Positions 25,345-43,041 of a stretch of 64,000 nt of DNA are shown piece after piece. Every line of letters begins with the position of its first letter. Position 1 is the first letter of the stretch. The notes below the pieces were generated by a model. That model saw only the letters and a program-made list of their open reading frames with translations. It ran no database searches and was not told the origin of the DNA. The translations under genes and the position numbers were made by a program. The DNA comes from Puffinus mauretanicus (taxonomy: Eukaryota; Chordata; Aves; Procellariiformes; Procellariidae), in NCBI GenBank assembly GCA_023333565.1, contig JAJKFH010003762.1, positions 3,688,501 to 3,752,500 on the forward strand, given 5' to 3'.

Positions 25345-25880
25345 GGGCTTAAAGGACCAGGGGGACCATTAGGTCATCTCATCTAGTCTTGTGTTTGTAT
25401 GACAAGCCATTAAATGCCTTTCCATTACATGATTTTGAGCCCAACTGTTTATACTTGATTATAGCATGAGCTGTATTTGGCCAACCTGCTTTCCAGAAAG
25501 GCATCTGACTCCTGAGTACATGGACAACCTGCTATTTTTCTTGGAAGCTTTTTCTACTGATAATTGTGATCCTCATTTTAAAAAAGACGTACTTCAGTTC
25601 GGCTATGAATTTACTGGTGTGTACCAAAGAAATCTTATCCTCTCTGACATATCACAGAGCCTGTACTTACCCATTATTTTCTGTATATAAAGATACTTAC
25701 AGACTATAATTAGACTCTTTAATAAACAAAAGAAATTGAGCTCTTCAGGTCTTCCATTTTAAGGCATTTCTTCCAGCCTTAAGATTTCTCCGCAGCCTGC
25801 CCCCTTATCAATGTATTCTAATATACAGATATCTGAAATGTGTTCAGTGTTCCAGTGTTAATCTTCTCACTGTCATAAAT
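25345..25880 (-). mobile_element. Ancient CR1-type LINE 3' fragment, minus strand
   Basis: Plus-strand words in the order expected for the antisense of an old amniote CR1 3' end are AGGTCATCTCATCTAGTC, TTTCCAGAAAGGCATCTGAC, AGATACTTACAGACTATAAT, AAATTGAGCTCTTCAGGTCT and TTAAGGCATTTCTTCCAGCC. The same order is familiar to me from turtle and crocodile CR1 copies (recalled, not searched). It is heavily diverged and has no ORF. The insertion may predate birds. Confidence 0.65.
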
Positions 25881-27729
25881 ACGCCGAGTGCTGTATACTC
25901 TGCTGCAATCTAACCACAACTGCATTTTTAGAGGATTGCTTGTTTAGTTACTTTATGTATTACTAACACATAATTAACTCCCAGAACTAGCCAATACTTG
26001 TAATATTGTCAGTGGGACTTCCTGATCATCTGAGTAAAACTTCTTTTTCCCAGATAGAGATATAAAGACAAGATGCAAGGGTTTAATTATACCCAAACTT
26101 TATTAACTTAGGTCAACTGGGAAATATCTAAGAATAAACTCATATAATGTAGATCACTACTCTTTCATCTGTAATTTTTGTTTTTGAGAACAGCCACAAA
26201 ATGTCATACTCCCCTCTGAACCTATTCTCACTCACTGCTAGAACTCACCCTTCTTCCTCTCAAACAACTGAGTACTGCTTTCTTAAAAATTAGGTCCTGC
26301 AACTCCCCCATCTTCTTTAGAGGGCATCTTACCTTTAATCTATATCTAACTCAAATTCATTGAAGAACCGTATCCCAAAGAAAACAACAAACATAATTAT
26401 CTGCCAAACCGTCTGAACTGCCCTCATTGATCAACTAAACTGGTCCTTCAGCTGCTCTGGGAAAGATTTAAAAAATGGAAACAATCTACCAAGGAGAGAA
26501 ACAATCCTTACCAATTCATTCCCAAATGAATGCTCTGGTTTCAGAGCAGTTGCCCAAATCCTACATCAAAGACTAGGCTAGGAGGGGGGAACTATGAATT
26601 CGGATGTCAAAATTTGGCTGAAGCCAAAGAGACAGAACTTGACAGGACTCTTGTATTCTTCCCCAGTGAGCATTTAGGTGATACACAATAATTTCTGCTC
26701 CAATTCTAAACTAATTTACTATTTTTCACTATTAATTGTAAATTATATTTTAGTCACTTACAACACTCAGTTTTTGAGAATTTCAACACAAGCAGCTACT
26801 TGAATTCCATGTGGTTTCTTAGTGAAATAAGGAATCCTATGGTTAAATACTTTTTGTATATACAATGTTGAAACTGTGCAATAATTATGAATATTAGTGA
26901 GTGTACTCTACCAATTTTGATATCAAGATATGAAATCAGAAAAATTCATATAGCTGTGCTGCCTTCTTTTCCAAACACTAAAGTCAACACACATCTCTGG
27001 TGAATTTGTTGAGTAGACATCCTCTGGATATTTGTTAATATTCCATCCGATTAAGCTTCTTCCCCTTTAGAATTGGCAGGTCGTTATGCTCGTAGTGACA
27101 GTTCTAATCCATTATTCTGAATATAGGTATTTCAAATAATAATGATACTTGAAAATTTGTAGAGAGAAATGAAACAAATGGGACAATAATGTAAAGCAAG
27201 TTCTGAAGAATACTTCCTGTTCTTTTTATGTCGACCTAAAACTAAAATAATTTTCAAGTATAGATAAGAGTTGCAAGCAAGCAAGACTTCATATGGTCCA
27301 CAGAGAACAAACAAACAAAAAAAAGCCATAATTACCCTAGTTACAAAGTAAAGAAAATGATACCTTCTCATATAATTAAGTTGCTAGATTCATTGCTTCA
27401 AGGAGCAATGCAGACCAAATATAAATAGGTTTAAAAAAAAAAAAAAAGAAAAGGCAACTAGACCACCAGTCCATCAGTGACCACTAAACATGACTGTCTA
27501 AATTATTTCTCCAGTTCACAAAGTAGATAAACTTCTGGCTGCCAAGCCTGGGAGGTTATCTGAAGGGACGGATGATGCTTTATACGTCCTCTTTCTTTTG
27601 TTTTTTTTCACTAGGCTCCTGCTACTGGCTGTTCATAGAGGCAAGATATTGAGCTAGACGAGCTTCTGGACTGGCTCCTGTCTTATGACTTCATATTAAA
27701 TGACTCAGCATCTTCGGGCTGGTGCACAT

Positions 27730-28020
27730 GATACAATAAAAGCCAGTCAAGAGCACTCCAGTACAACAAACTTGCATGCAAATTTTACATGCATATAATT
27801 TCTTTGCTTAGATATATCTTTTTATTTACACTAGTGAAGAAATACAGATAAATGGCTACCAGCCATCTCATTTAATACTTGCATGCACAGCTTAGGGTGC
27901 AGACAACTATTTCCCAGCAACTAAGTGACAAGTATAACCAGCTGACTGTGATCAGCATTTTTATCAACTGTAGGATCCCTGGGCATTTCCTGATGCACTG
28001 CTTATGGGATGAAATTCCAT
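27730..28020. promoter_or_regulatory. Candidate conserved element with octamer motif
   Basis: Contains a perfect POU octamer ATGCAAAT at about 27776-27783, inside the partly palindromic GCATGCAAATTTTACATGC. E-box CAGCTG and several well-spaced non-repetitive blocks follow up to about 28 kb. The call is only by texture and motif, and the octamer occurs by chance often enough that this is weak. Confidence 0.2.
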
Positions 28021-29559
28021 AATCCTCTTATCTCAATGTTTTCTAAAATAAATTTAATACAATCTATACATACTAAAACCATGGAGCTTTTTTATGTGAA
28101 CAGGCTTTTTTAAATAGTTGTCAGTCCTTACAAGCTTTCTTTGAAAAGACCCTATTTACCAGAAATCACATAATGAAATTTACCAGATCACACTATGTTA
28201 TAAAAAAAAATTTAAAAGCTCAATTTTCTACTCTAGGGAAACTGAGAATTCAATAAAGGGCTGCAATAAAAGCAGACAATAGTTGTGTGCATGCAAATTA
28301 AATTAAAAGAATTTGTACATATGGTTTATTATTAAGATTTTTTTAAGAGCTCACACATTCCTTTGAGACAACAAGAACAGTCAGGAAAAACTGATCTAAA
28401 GGTGATCCAATAACTAGAATGTCTGAACATATTAATATAAATAATATTTAATGGTGCAAAACACAGAAGATTCCCAAATTGCACAGTTCAAAAATGGATC
28501 ATAAACTAATCTTAAGCATAAAAAATGAAGAAAAACTATGTTTAGCAATATTAGTGATCTTAGCAATATATTAGTGACAGAATACACGTCAGGTCACCTA
28601 AAATCTTGGAAGAATTTAAATTTAAAGGAAAAATCTCCATGCCTTCATGTTACTAACAATAGTATCAAATGCTATTACAACCATCTGCACCAGATTCCAA
28701 AACAATGCACTGCTGAACTGCAAACTTGCAAACCAATTAAGCACACATACACTTTTACATAAGGTTTAATCAATTGTTCAGCACATCTGAATGTGTCACA
28801 CACTGTGTATTTGAGGTATTACTACACCTTAATACTACTGGGAAGGCAAACTGAAGAGAGCTGGTATGTGTTGTACACTGCCAAAAGGTGAGGGAGAAAG
28901 GAAGTTGCACGTTCCTGGGAATCACGAGGAGAAATCAAGCTGCTTGCAGGCGGTGAGGAGGGTATGGCATTGTAGTTGGCTTACTTAGAAAATAACCCTG
29001 CCAGCCAAAAGCAACCATTTGCATACACTATCCATGACATAATCTGTCAAGTGAAAGAAATCGCTGCATCATCATTCGCTTATTTAAAAAAAAATAAATA
29101 TGGATTTTATAGATTTTGAGAAACAGGATTTAGTGAGAAGCCATGTGCACTTGAATCATACCAGGAGATGAAAACATTCTCTCTCTGCCTTCCCTTCACA
29201 GACCATGCTCCTCTGCCAACACATCAAACAAGCCACTGTTACAGAAAATAGCAGCCATTATACTTAACACCAAATCTATATAAGACAATCAGAACTAAAA
29301 ACATAATCCTTTTGGCTTGTACTAACAGCACAGGACCTCAAGCTAAAAGCTGACACAAACTTGCATTTTCTGCAGATTAAACACTGTCAGGGCACACAAA
29401 ATATACATTATTGTGTATCATGTGTAAGCACCAAGTCCTACAAAAAGAGCAGCAGCAGCCTAGAAAAATGTACTTCATAAAGTATAAAGACTTTTTTACT
29501 GTAACCTGTACAGTTTCATAGAACCATTACAATCAGATTATATCAATCCTGAATATAAA

Positions 29560-29900
29560 TAGTCAGCTAAGAGCCCATCAATGTATAGTTTTTCCCACAT
29601 GTATTGCTTCCCTCCTATCTAAGGTGAACTCATCCATCATTTTATTACCTATTTCATAAGGTCTCCTGATTAGTGAGCCATCATCTTCAATATCATCAAC
29701 AGATTAGTATTGTCAGAAAGTTTTATCAGCTCCCTTTTCATCTTCTTTTTCAGATTACCATATATGCTGAACCGTATGAAGTGCAGAAAAGACCTTTAGA
29801 ATAACTGTGACCACCCCACCTTGGAAACTAAACTTGTGTTTCTGATACTGAGGCAGTTTCAAGTGATTGGCTGGATATTATATGTAAATTATTTTTTCTT
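29560..29900 (-). mobile_element. Ancient CR1-type LINE ORF2 fragment, minus strand
   Basis: The succession GTATAGTTTTTCCCACATGT, TCATCCATCATTTTATTACC, ATAAGGTCTCCTGATTAG, ATATCATCAACAGATTAGTA resembles the antisense of an old CR1 RT region ('catttatccacattaaatttcatctgccatttt...gtatcatctgcaaa'). It is very diverged and might extend to about 30.3 kb. Confidence 0.4.
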
Positions 29901-31279
29901 AATCTTATTAGACTATTCAACTCAAGCTTTTAGGATCATGCCGTCATCCCCTAGTGATCTTTTTCTATTGATTTCCTTCATTTGATCCACGCTTTCATCT
30001 CCTGATATTTGAGTTTGAGACAGGTATCTGATCTGTCCAGCAAAGTAAGTCCACAGCCTGAGAACCACCTTAAACTCTTTCTTAAACAAAGATTATCAGT
30101 ATTACTATTTTACCATGCTCTCATTTTCTCTGAGCACTGCTTTTATACCCGGATTGTCCTTTGACCCCAACAGGCTTCCCGCTGCTAGGAGTTTGATCAA
30201 CTCAGTTTTAGACAGCTCCAGTAGGTGAGATAAATCCCATCCTCATTTCCAGTATAGGTGCAATTTTCAACTTAGCCACCATCATGCTTGTTCGGAAATC
30301 TGAATCACACAGATGTGTGCTGTAGCAGTTCATAATCTGCTGGAGTTCAAATGTATGAATATAAAAAGGAAGAGAGACTGTACCAAGAGAATAACATTCA
30401 CTTTACATTAGGAAGACAGAAAACACACATTTAAAATGTCTATGGCCCAAGACACGTGTGTGAAATTACTTTATTTTGATTGCTACTACATTTTATGACC
30501 AGACATGTGCCCCATGGTTTCTTGTGATCATTTAAAAGGTCATGAACCTCCCTCAGTTCATTTCCAATTAGAAGATGACATATGTTCAGGGCACCTAAAA
30601 TTGAAACAAGAACAGGATGGACAATAACAGCAGATAAAAACTAAGAATAGCATTTTGAACATTCATTGTTAATTCTGAGTTATTGTTTTTCTTGCCTTTG
30701 AGTATTTCCGCATTCCAAACAATACTCCTCCTTGAGACAGGGGAAGATTAAGATTATTAGCTCATTATTAAAATTATTCTTATTGATCCTGTAAACTTGG
30801 GTTTTGCTCTAATACCTAAATAAATTTTTTTTTAAAAAAAAGATGGCTTGAAAAGAATTAAGTGATCCTAGAAACTGTTACATGCATCTGAAGTGCAAAG
30901 AATATGCTTCCTGTGACTTCAGAAAATAAGCCTCTGGTGGGAAAAGAAGAGAACAGGGTAGAGAAAGTAAGAATGGTAGCAAGATGCACTTTATCATCCA
31001 CTTATATGTTCTTTAGAGGAGATGGTTTGACACAGAGAATAACCAACAAATGACAGGGAAAAAAAGACAAAGATATAAACGAATGGTTATGACACTGTGA
31101 TAGAGCAATGGAAATTCCCACAATACTCTAAAAATTCTACCTAGACTAAGCATAGGATTTCAAAAAGTATGTTTTGATAAATCATCTCAGAGATGTATTT
31201 GGGTGAAGTTTCAGTCTCAGCAGGTCTCTATATGAGTTGTGGAGGAATAGGCAGCTAAACATGCATGGAAATCACGTTT

Positions 31280-31860
31280 ATTCTGAAAAAGGTCCTGAGA
31301 TTGATGCTGCATGAAGCTTAAACCAACATATCAGCACAAAAATCTGTCTTTGAAAGTGAAACAAGTGGGCACCGTGCAGAGATTGATACTAAAATCCAAA
31401 CGAGCAAGAATTGTTTCAGACGAAGCAAACAGTTTAGTGTCTCTAAGGATCACGTCTAAGTCGGGCTTGTCAAACCAATAATTACTTCATTTAAATAAAC
31501 AAGTCTTCCTCGTGGCTACGCTCCTGTTTTCAACAGAACTGCTTGAATTTGTCTAGGGATGCCCTTGTCCGTGGTCCTGAACCACCCGAGCCTAGGCTGG
31601 CAGACAGGAGGGCTTGCTCTGGGTGGGTACCTGACCATGGTGCTGCAAAAAGCTTGCGACCTAGAAAACAGACGACCGTAGCAGATCAGTCACAGACCCA
31701 TGGGACCATTTGCAGCTTTGTCTCCTAATTTTGGCAAATGTGCTAAAGGAAATTATACAACAGACTGACTCAGCTGTCAGAAAGGATAATTGCCCAATTT
31801 TATCATTCACAAAAGTCCCCGACGGAATCTGTCTGAGGGTTACTGGCATTTGAGAGTCTC
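31280..31860. promoter_or_regulatory. Higher-complexity intronic block, possibly conserved or regulatory
   Basis: Composition is visibly less AT-rich than the flanks, with CpG-containing words (CACGTCTAAG, CCTCGTGGCTACGC, TTGCGACCTAG, GACGACCGTAG). It also has the homeodomain-type site CCAATAATTAC and the AP-1-like word TGACTCAGC. A 61-codon chance ORF runs through it (31543-31728) but has no splice context or family resemblance. It may instead be an unrecognised repeat linked to the LTR-like block that follows. Confidence 0.2.
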
Positions 31861-32455
31861 ACAAAATCACTTCCCCCCATTTAGAAATGGGAAAAACTTA
31901 CGTTATTAAACCAAAACTTTTCATAGGAATATAACAGACTACTCAGCACTTTAGTTGGTACAATTTCTAATTCCAAAATAGATTTTCTGGTCCAAACAAA
32001 GAAAGCCCATAACAGTTCTAAAATTATAGCACTGTCCTCGGATGTGAACAGCAGAACTTCACACTCTCGCACAGCTTTCTTCAAAGAGGGACTTGACTTT
32101 TGAGTTCTCATATCACAAGCAAGGACCCCAATCATAATTACAACTCCCTCCTCCCCCCCATCCCTTTTTAGATTTCTCTCTTTATATTCAAAGAGGACAG
32201 ATAGGGAAGAAAGGGTCTTTGTTCTCTCCGCTAGATTTTGCTCTTTTATGGTTTCCTAAATGGTACCAACACCTGCATCCTTAAAAATCAAGGTACTGCT
32301 CAGAGTATTGCTTCCTCTTCGAATGCTTCCCTTCCCCTAGAAGTTTCTTTTAACATGATTATGTCAAAGATCTGTCGACCCCTTTGCACAAACAGGCATG
32401 GAGATCAAATATATATCTATGTATATTAGATCCTAACCCTACATACATCTACAAA

Positions 32456-33405
32456 TGTGGTGGTGCATTTTCCCCCGCCCTCTTCTAGGCTGCTTGTTGA
32501 TCTCAGAAATTTCCATGAGACCTCGGCGTTGGTGTACTGAGTCTGGTGGTTGAGCGCTCCTTGACCATATCACAGAAACTCTGCATAGCTGAGGCTGGGA
32601 TTGTACTCCTACGGCCTGGCCCAGGTGTCAAGTAGAACAACACTGAAACCTTGAGAATTTTTAGTAATTACCACCTGGGACTGTGGCCAGGATGGAAATT
32701 TACAGATAACTAAAGCCAATCATCTTGCGAACCTATAAACGGTGGTCCTAACTGAGACCCTTTGAACTCTCCTGGACCGCAGTGGACTGCAGCCAGCAGC
32801 TCCCCCTGAGTGGGACGCCTCTCAGAGTTTGCAACGTCTTAAGCCAGCAATATTCAGAGGCCCGACATCTCATGTGACCTGGGCTGAAACTCTTCACTTC
32901 TCGAGGCTCAACCCTCGCCCGTTGAGAAATGCCAAGACATTTTATGTATTACTTCACCGAACTCAAGGGGAATTTTCAACAGGTACCTCTTGTACATTTT
33001 TTTATATATATATATATTTCTGTCTCTGTGTGTGTGAACTAATAGTAACCACAATCTGTAATTAAGTCGTGATTGTAGTAGACACTACTAACACTTGCTT
33101 CGTAAATATTAAATTAGTTAATGATTAAGTGCTGCTTAAGTATGTTAATGATTAGTTAATGATTAAGTGCTGCTAAAACTGTGAATGAACCCTAGACTGC
33201 TGCTAGACACATATAACCCCTAAGATATAAACCCTTAGACATAACATGATTTTTCTTTATATGTTTCATCCATGTAGCAAGTAATAGAGTGGACCTTGCC
33301 ATCGAACTCTGTTAAATCGCACCTTTATAGGTCTCTATTAAAATCACTTTCTGCTAATACCTTTGACGGTGATTTAAGCAGCCTCTAAACCACTCATTCG
33401 CGACA
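32456..33405 (+). mobile_element. Probable solo LTR of an endogenous retrovirus (non-autonomous, no coding sequence)
   Basis: The block has LTR-like architecture on the plus strand. It has a possible 5' TG (TGTGGTGGTGC), a TATA-like CCTATAAACGG near 32731, GC-richer sequence after it, a late polyadenylation-like ATTAAAA near 33347 and a 3' end ...CGCGACA. It contains a 23-bp exact direct repeat (33114-33136 and 33152-33174). No gag, pol or env remnant flanks it, so a solo LTR is the simplest reading. I could not find a convincing target-site duplication, so both boundaries are tentative and the family is not identified. Confidence 0.4.
33114..33174. repeat. 23-bp exact direct repeat, period 38
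   Basis: The unit TTAGTTAATGATTAAGTG plus CTGCT occurs at 33114-33136 and again at 33152-33174. A partial third match (GTTAATGA) lies between them. It is probably an internal tandem duplication of the LTR-like block. Confidence 0.9.
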
Positions 33406-35700
33406 GCTGATAAACCAGTTTCTGTAATAATTTCTCTCAACTGTTCCCTATTCTGCATAGAATTTTAGAGAGGATAGAGCCTCCCTCTCCTCAAAGAAGC
33501 AAGCTGCATTTCACAAAAAAAGCATGATAATTTGATAATGAAGAGAATCTGATAAATATACTTTATACTAAAAATATCAAAATCCGTAACAGACTAACAA
33601 ATGAATAATGAAAAATGTGTCTCCTTTTCAGATATCACTGCTTCAGGCTGACTGTAGATGGGGGCTGGTCTTGGTATCTCTACCACTGTTTCTTGAGGTG
33701 ATCCAAAATTCTAGAAAATATACTGGACCTTTTCTTAACTACCAGGGATTCTGATACAAAGTTTGAAATGTTTTATTTCCTGTACTGTCCTGTTTTAAGC
33801 AGGGATTCACACGAACTGCCCTGAAAGGAAAAATATTTGTACCTCCCTTCCAAGCTTATCCTGTCCGGCTTTGGAGTGCTTTTTAATTAAGTGATATCTT
33901 TTGTCACAGGTACAGATGACAAATTTATTGCCTGAAATACCAGTGACAAGGCAAGCAGGGCAGATGCTGAGCCCAGCAGTGTCAAGCATCATAGGTCTCA
34001 GTGGCTAAATTCCAGACGTAATTGCCTATCAAAACAAGTCATCACCACCGCACCCACTATTGTTAGTTCTCACACTGTTCCTCTAACCTTCTTTTAGTGT
34101 CCAATTTTGGAACATGCTTTACGCTTAGAAGGACACTGAGTCCTTCTGGTAAGTTTATCAGTTTTAACTGGTAGTAACTTGTATCGATTTTGTGTTGGAG
34201 CATGAGCTGAATAAAACATAATTTTCACTTCCTACATGAAAAGCACTGGTTCACAGAGTGCCTGTACAAGTTTTAATGCCTCTCTAGACAAAAAGATTTC
34301 TTCAAAAAATTTGCAAAATTATAATAAGTGCATACCAAAACATTTGTTACTTTCTATTTCTTTGTGAAGGGGTAACGAGATAACTAAGCAAATTTCATGC
34401 CCATCCCACTCTTGTCCTCGCAGGGGAAAATATGCAGCACAAGATATATGTGCAGTGAATCTGTGCTCCTGAAATGGGCACCCTGCAACAGAATTCAGGC
34501 TGGCATGCTGGAGAACAGTCAAAAGTGAAGTTTACATTAGAACAACAAAACTAGTCTCATTTGTCATAGTAAAAAAATCTATTACTTCTTTTCTGTCAAA
34601 GTGTATTTGATATCAGTGGCTCCCACATACCAATTAAACACCTCACTTCACTGAAGGTGAGAGCTATTTGTTGCTTTTGTACACTTGACTGGAAAAGAAG
34701 TCATTACATACATAACGGCTACTATAAAACTGATGATGATGTAGCAAATATTGCATGAAAATTATAAACATGAGAATAAAAATATTATTATGTACACATG
34801 TAGCTATAGTGAAGACAAAAGAAGATTTAAGAATGGCATAATCTTCTTCTTCTAGTAGTGTCAGTTTATGATCTTACAGAAATTTTGTGCCTTATGAAAG
34901 AAAAATTATCAACAGCTACTTGCATACAGCAAGATCTTGCAACAAACTTTTGAGAGTATAAAATCATGCTTTGATATCTCAGTATTTTCCATGTATTTTT
35001 ACTTCTTTTTTTTTTCCTTATCCAAGTCCAGAAATAAAATGCAATTTATTGCTTCCACTGAATAAAGAAAAGGAAAAAAATGTGCTTTTGAATAACATAA
35101 GTAATGCAGAAAATGGGACACATTCTGGTGGGAAACTGTCTGTTGTATAAATAAAATATATGCAGCTATAAATATAAGATGTAATACTCATTCCAAACCA
35201 TAGTCACCTCTTAAGAAATAAACACTCGAGTCAAAGCAGGGTAACAGACTGGCAGTGCACTCCTGGCATTTGTCAGGAGCATTCGTCAGGCTGACAGTAA
35301 TATTAACCACAATCCATTTCAGTTGCTTTGGTTTATCATTGTGTGACTGATGTTCAAAACAATGCCACAAGAAACCGCTTAAATAAAGTGTTGGTTTAAC
35401 CTATACACTGCAGTTCTTTAAATCTGTACTAACTGTGGACTTCTAGCTAATATATTAACAAAACTGTTATTCATATTTGACACCTTATAATACCTAAATT
35501 TAACTTGCAATTTCTTAAAAAAAAAAAAAGGGGGAAAAAAGAAAAATTCTTCATTTTTAATTTTCTTAGGTACCAAAAAAAGTAAAAATATTGACCTGAC
35601 ATCCTTTCTGCCAGACCAAAATCGAAGTTTTCCTTTTCTTTACTCAGTGGGAGCACTAAACTGTGATGTGTTTCTGGACGTGGATAAGGAAAAGAAATAA

Positions 35701-35734
35701 AGTAAAAGACTGTTAAAAGTAAAGGACTGTTAAA
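35701..35734. repeat. 17-bp tandem duplication
   Basis: AGTAAAAGACTGTTAAA at 35701-35717 is followed immediately by AGTAAAGGACTGTTAAA at 35718-35734, a single substitution apart. Small slippage duplication in an intron. Confidence 0.9.
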
Positions 35735-37319
35735 ACCATGTAAAAAGTTAAATGAAATATCTTTAAATATTTTTAAAACTTTCAGCAGTGCAAAACATAG
35801 ACATGCTACAATACATAATTAGCACTTATTTTGAAGCATTACCCCCAAGATAACAGTACTACAATGAAAATATCACAACATACATGACATTCAAACATTT
35901 TCATACTTGAATATTAGCAAGGTTTTTCAGATATTTGCCATTCATCATCTGACACAAAGTTTAACATTTAAACTACATAGAGTTGATACTGCTAGAAATG
36001 CCTAAACAGTAACCAAAACTTGAACTGTATCTGAGACAGGTATGGCATAAAGACTGTCATTGTGTATGTGGGAAGGACTGGCATTCATCCAGACAGCAGT
36101 TACATTTTCAGAGATCAAGATGCACTCTCTGATCAACAATATTTAACAGAACATAAGGGAAAATGCATGTTAAATATACATATATGTATAAATATTCACT
36201 ATTCCCTAACAATAGGGGCAATTCTCTGCCAATCACCTGTTAAAGATTAAAAGCTCCCAAAAATATCATGTTACAGGCTTAAATAATATTAATGAAACTC
36301 CTTCTACTCATAATATGGTATGACTGACATCTAATATTGTAATAATTATTTACTGTATTAAGTTCATAGTTTCCAAACATATGATTGAGAAGGTTAAGTA
36401 TAGATATAGATACAACCTAAGTAATGTCTACTTGGTAATGTCCCTAAGTAATGTCCTCTCTCAGCAGCAGCAATGGAAAGACTCCCTCAGAACTTAAGGT
36501 ATACTTACTAATCCTCAAAGACTACTTTCTTGAACAGAGAAATCCATATAACCGGTCACTGGTAATCAAAAAACGCATAGAAAAAGCGGGTTTGCTATCC
36601 CGCAAGATAGTGGTGGCAAGAGTGGTACCTAACCTAAAATGAGGAAAAATTGCTCTACACTGCATTTAGTTCTATTTCAGGATGGAGGAAGAAAGACTAG
36701 GACTATAGCACTGACTGAATTGACTAGTTTACAAATTAAAATACAGTTAAAGGAGATGCCTCAGAAGTATAGCAGCTGGAGAATCCTTTTTTTTGTCTTG
36801 AATTACTTTAGCAGTGACATGATATATGCAGAAGTGTCATTTAACAAAAGTTAATGGAAAATTAGGTTGCAAAAATCATGTCATAATATAGGAAGTTATT
36901 AATGATTAACACATTTAATTTGTGTACTAATTCAAGCTACATAGAGCTGATGTTACTCCTAAGTTTTCAATTTTCACTTAAGTGTAATTCACAAGTGTAG
37001 TCTTGGTTGGGGCTAGGTATTTTTAGTTTTAAACTACCTTCAGATATTTTTTGGCCTGGGGATTACTAAGAAAGCATTTATTAAATTCCACAACAATAAA
37101 TTATTTTTAAATATTATTGACCTTCCAAAGATTTGTTAAAATATAAAATATGTGTAGGTTTACCCATGAATACAGATTTGTGTCAGTCAGACATTCTGAG
37201 AAAGCATAGAGTTCATGACTTATTCAAACTAAATAAAAGTGTTAGAAACTATTACAATGACAGTACCTCAGTATATCTCTGCTTTGGACTTAAAAACATT
37301 ATTCCTTTATTTTTATTTG

Positions 37320-37423
37320 TATATACATATACACACACAAAAGGTATGGTATAATCTTCAAATATATATACATATATGTATATACACACACATACATATC
37401 CACATATATACCTGTATATATAT
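37320..37423. repeat. AT/CA-rich compound simple repeat
   Basis: A compound of TATACATATACACACAC, ATATATATACATATATG, TATACACACACATACATA and CCTGTATATATAT. Alternating purine-pyrimidine DNA of this kind is prone to length variation. The ORFs that cross it are artefacts of the repeat. Confidence 0.9.
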
Positions 37424-38403
37424 TTGATGACTATACAGTACCTTTTTAAGGTTAAATACTAAATCTGTAGTAAAAAAATTATTTTTCCAGAGATTTTCAC
37501 AGACCTGTGTTTAGCTTAATCAATTGTGAACTGAAAGCAAGAACTTCTAAAAACTGCCTTAGTTCTTTGGGGATTTTTTTTTTCCTATCAAATTACCAAT
37601 TTGTATAGAAGAATTTTGTAAAAAACAAGCTGTAATTAAAATACGTTCTTTACCTTTTCCACTAATTAACTACATTGCTCCATGTGCCAATCATTTCCCG
37701 TAATAGCTAGCTTTTAGAAAAAGATCCTGTTTGATGATCACTGCACCTAGTCTTTGTAGAGAAAATGAGAGATGCTTCTACTTTGTAAAATGAAATATTC
37801 CTTTATTGGAAAAGATTGAAAGAGAATAATCATGTTCTATAAAGCTTTAAACAGGCTGCATAATATTACATCTGCATATGTTTGTTTGGGAAAGAACCTT
37901 AGAAAAACGTTACTCAGCCAGAAAGGAGTTGTTTGTAAAAGTTGTTAAAAACTGACAAGGTCAGTCTGACAAAGGACAACTGCATTACTTGAGCATACCT
38001 GAAGGGGATACACACAGGAAGTGAGAAAATAAAATTTCTACTGATGGGAATAAGGGCAATGATTTAGAAGTACTTAAAATATAATGGAATCAGAGGCTTT
38101 GCTACTCAAAAACCACAATTCTCATTAGAAAAACAGAAAATTATTTGGCTAATTTTTAATCTTTAGCAGCCTCAGCATTCCTAACTTCATTAAAATTTGA
38201 AATTAAATGTAACACTTATGCTCCAACCAAGAGCACCTTCCATTAATAATTATTAAATTGATACAATCAGAAGCAATAAGAATACATCAGTAATTCATTT
38301 TTCCACAATCTGATCCCTACTATCAGTATACGCATATAGAAATGAAACACTGTTAATGGTCGTGCATTTAACATTAATGTATCAAACACAGCAGAAAACA
38401 TTA

Positions 38404-42938
<4,535 letters not shown>

Positions 42939-43041
42939 CTGGTCTGGGGTAGTCCAAAGATAGTACCAATACCAACCCGAGGTAGACAGTTAACCACTTT
43001 CTTTACCGTTGCTTGGTCAGGAAAGTTAAACATGACACCCA
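42939..43041 (-). CDS. LRBA: LRBA PH-like domain exon (GVMFNFPDQ...GLPQT)
   Basis: 103 bp. It starts with TG, which completes the split Val codon, reads GVMFNFPDQATVKKVVNCLP then RVGIGTIFGLPQT, and ends with AG of Arg. The acceptor is TTGTGTTCACAG and the donor AG|GTATTT. VMFNFPD and the following helix (ATVKKVVNCLPRVG) form the C-terminal strand and helix of the PH-like domain that docks onto BEACH. The plus-strand 102-codon ORF at 42792-43100 is its antisense shadow. Confidence 0.97.

Noticed and set aside
37133..37427. ORFs with YTYTH and IHIYT-type repeats
   Set aside because: Translation of the TATACA simple repeat, not a coding repeat.
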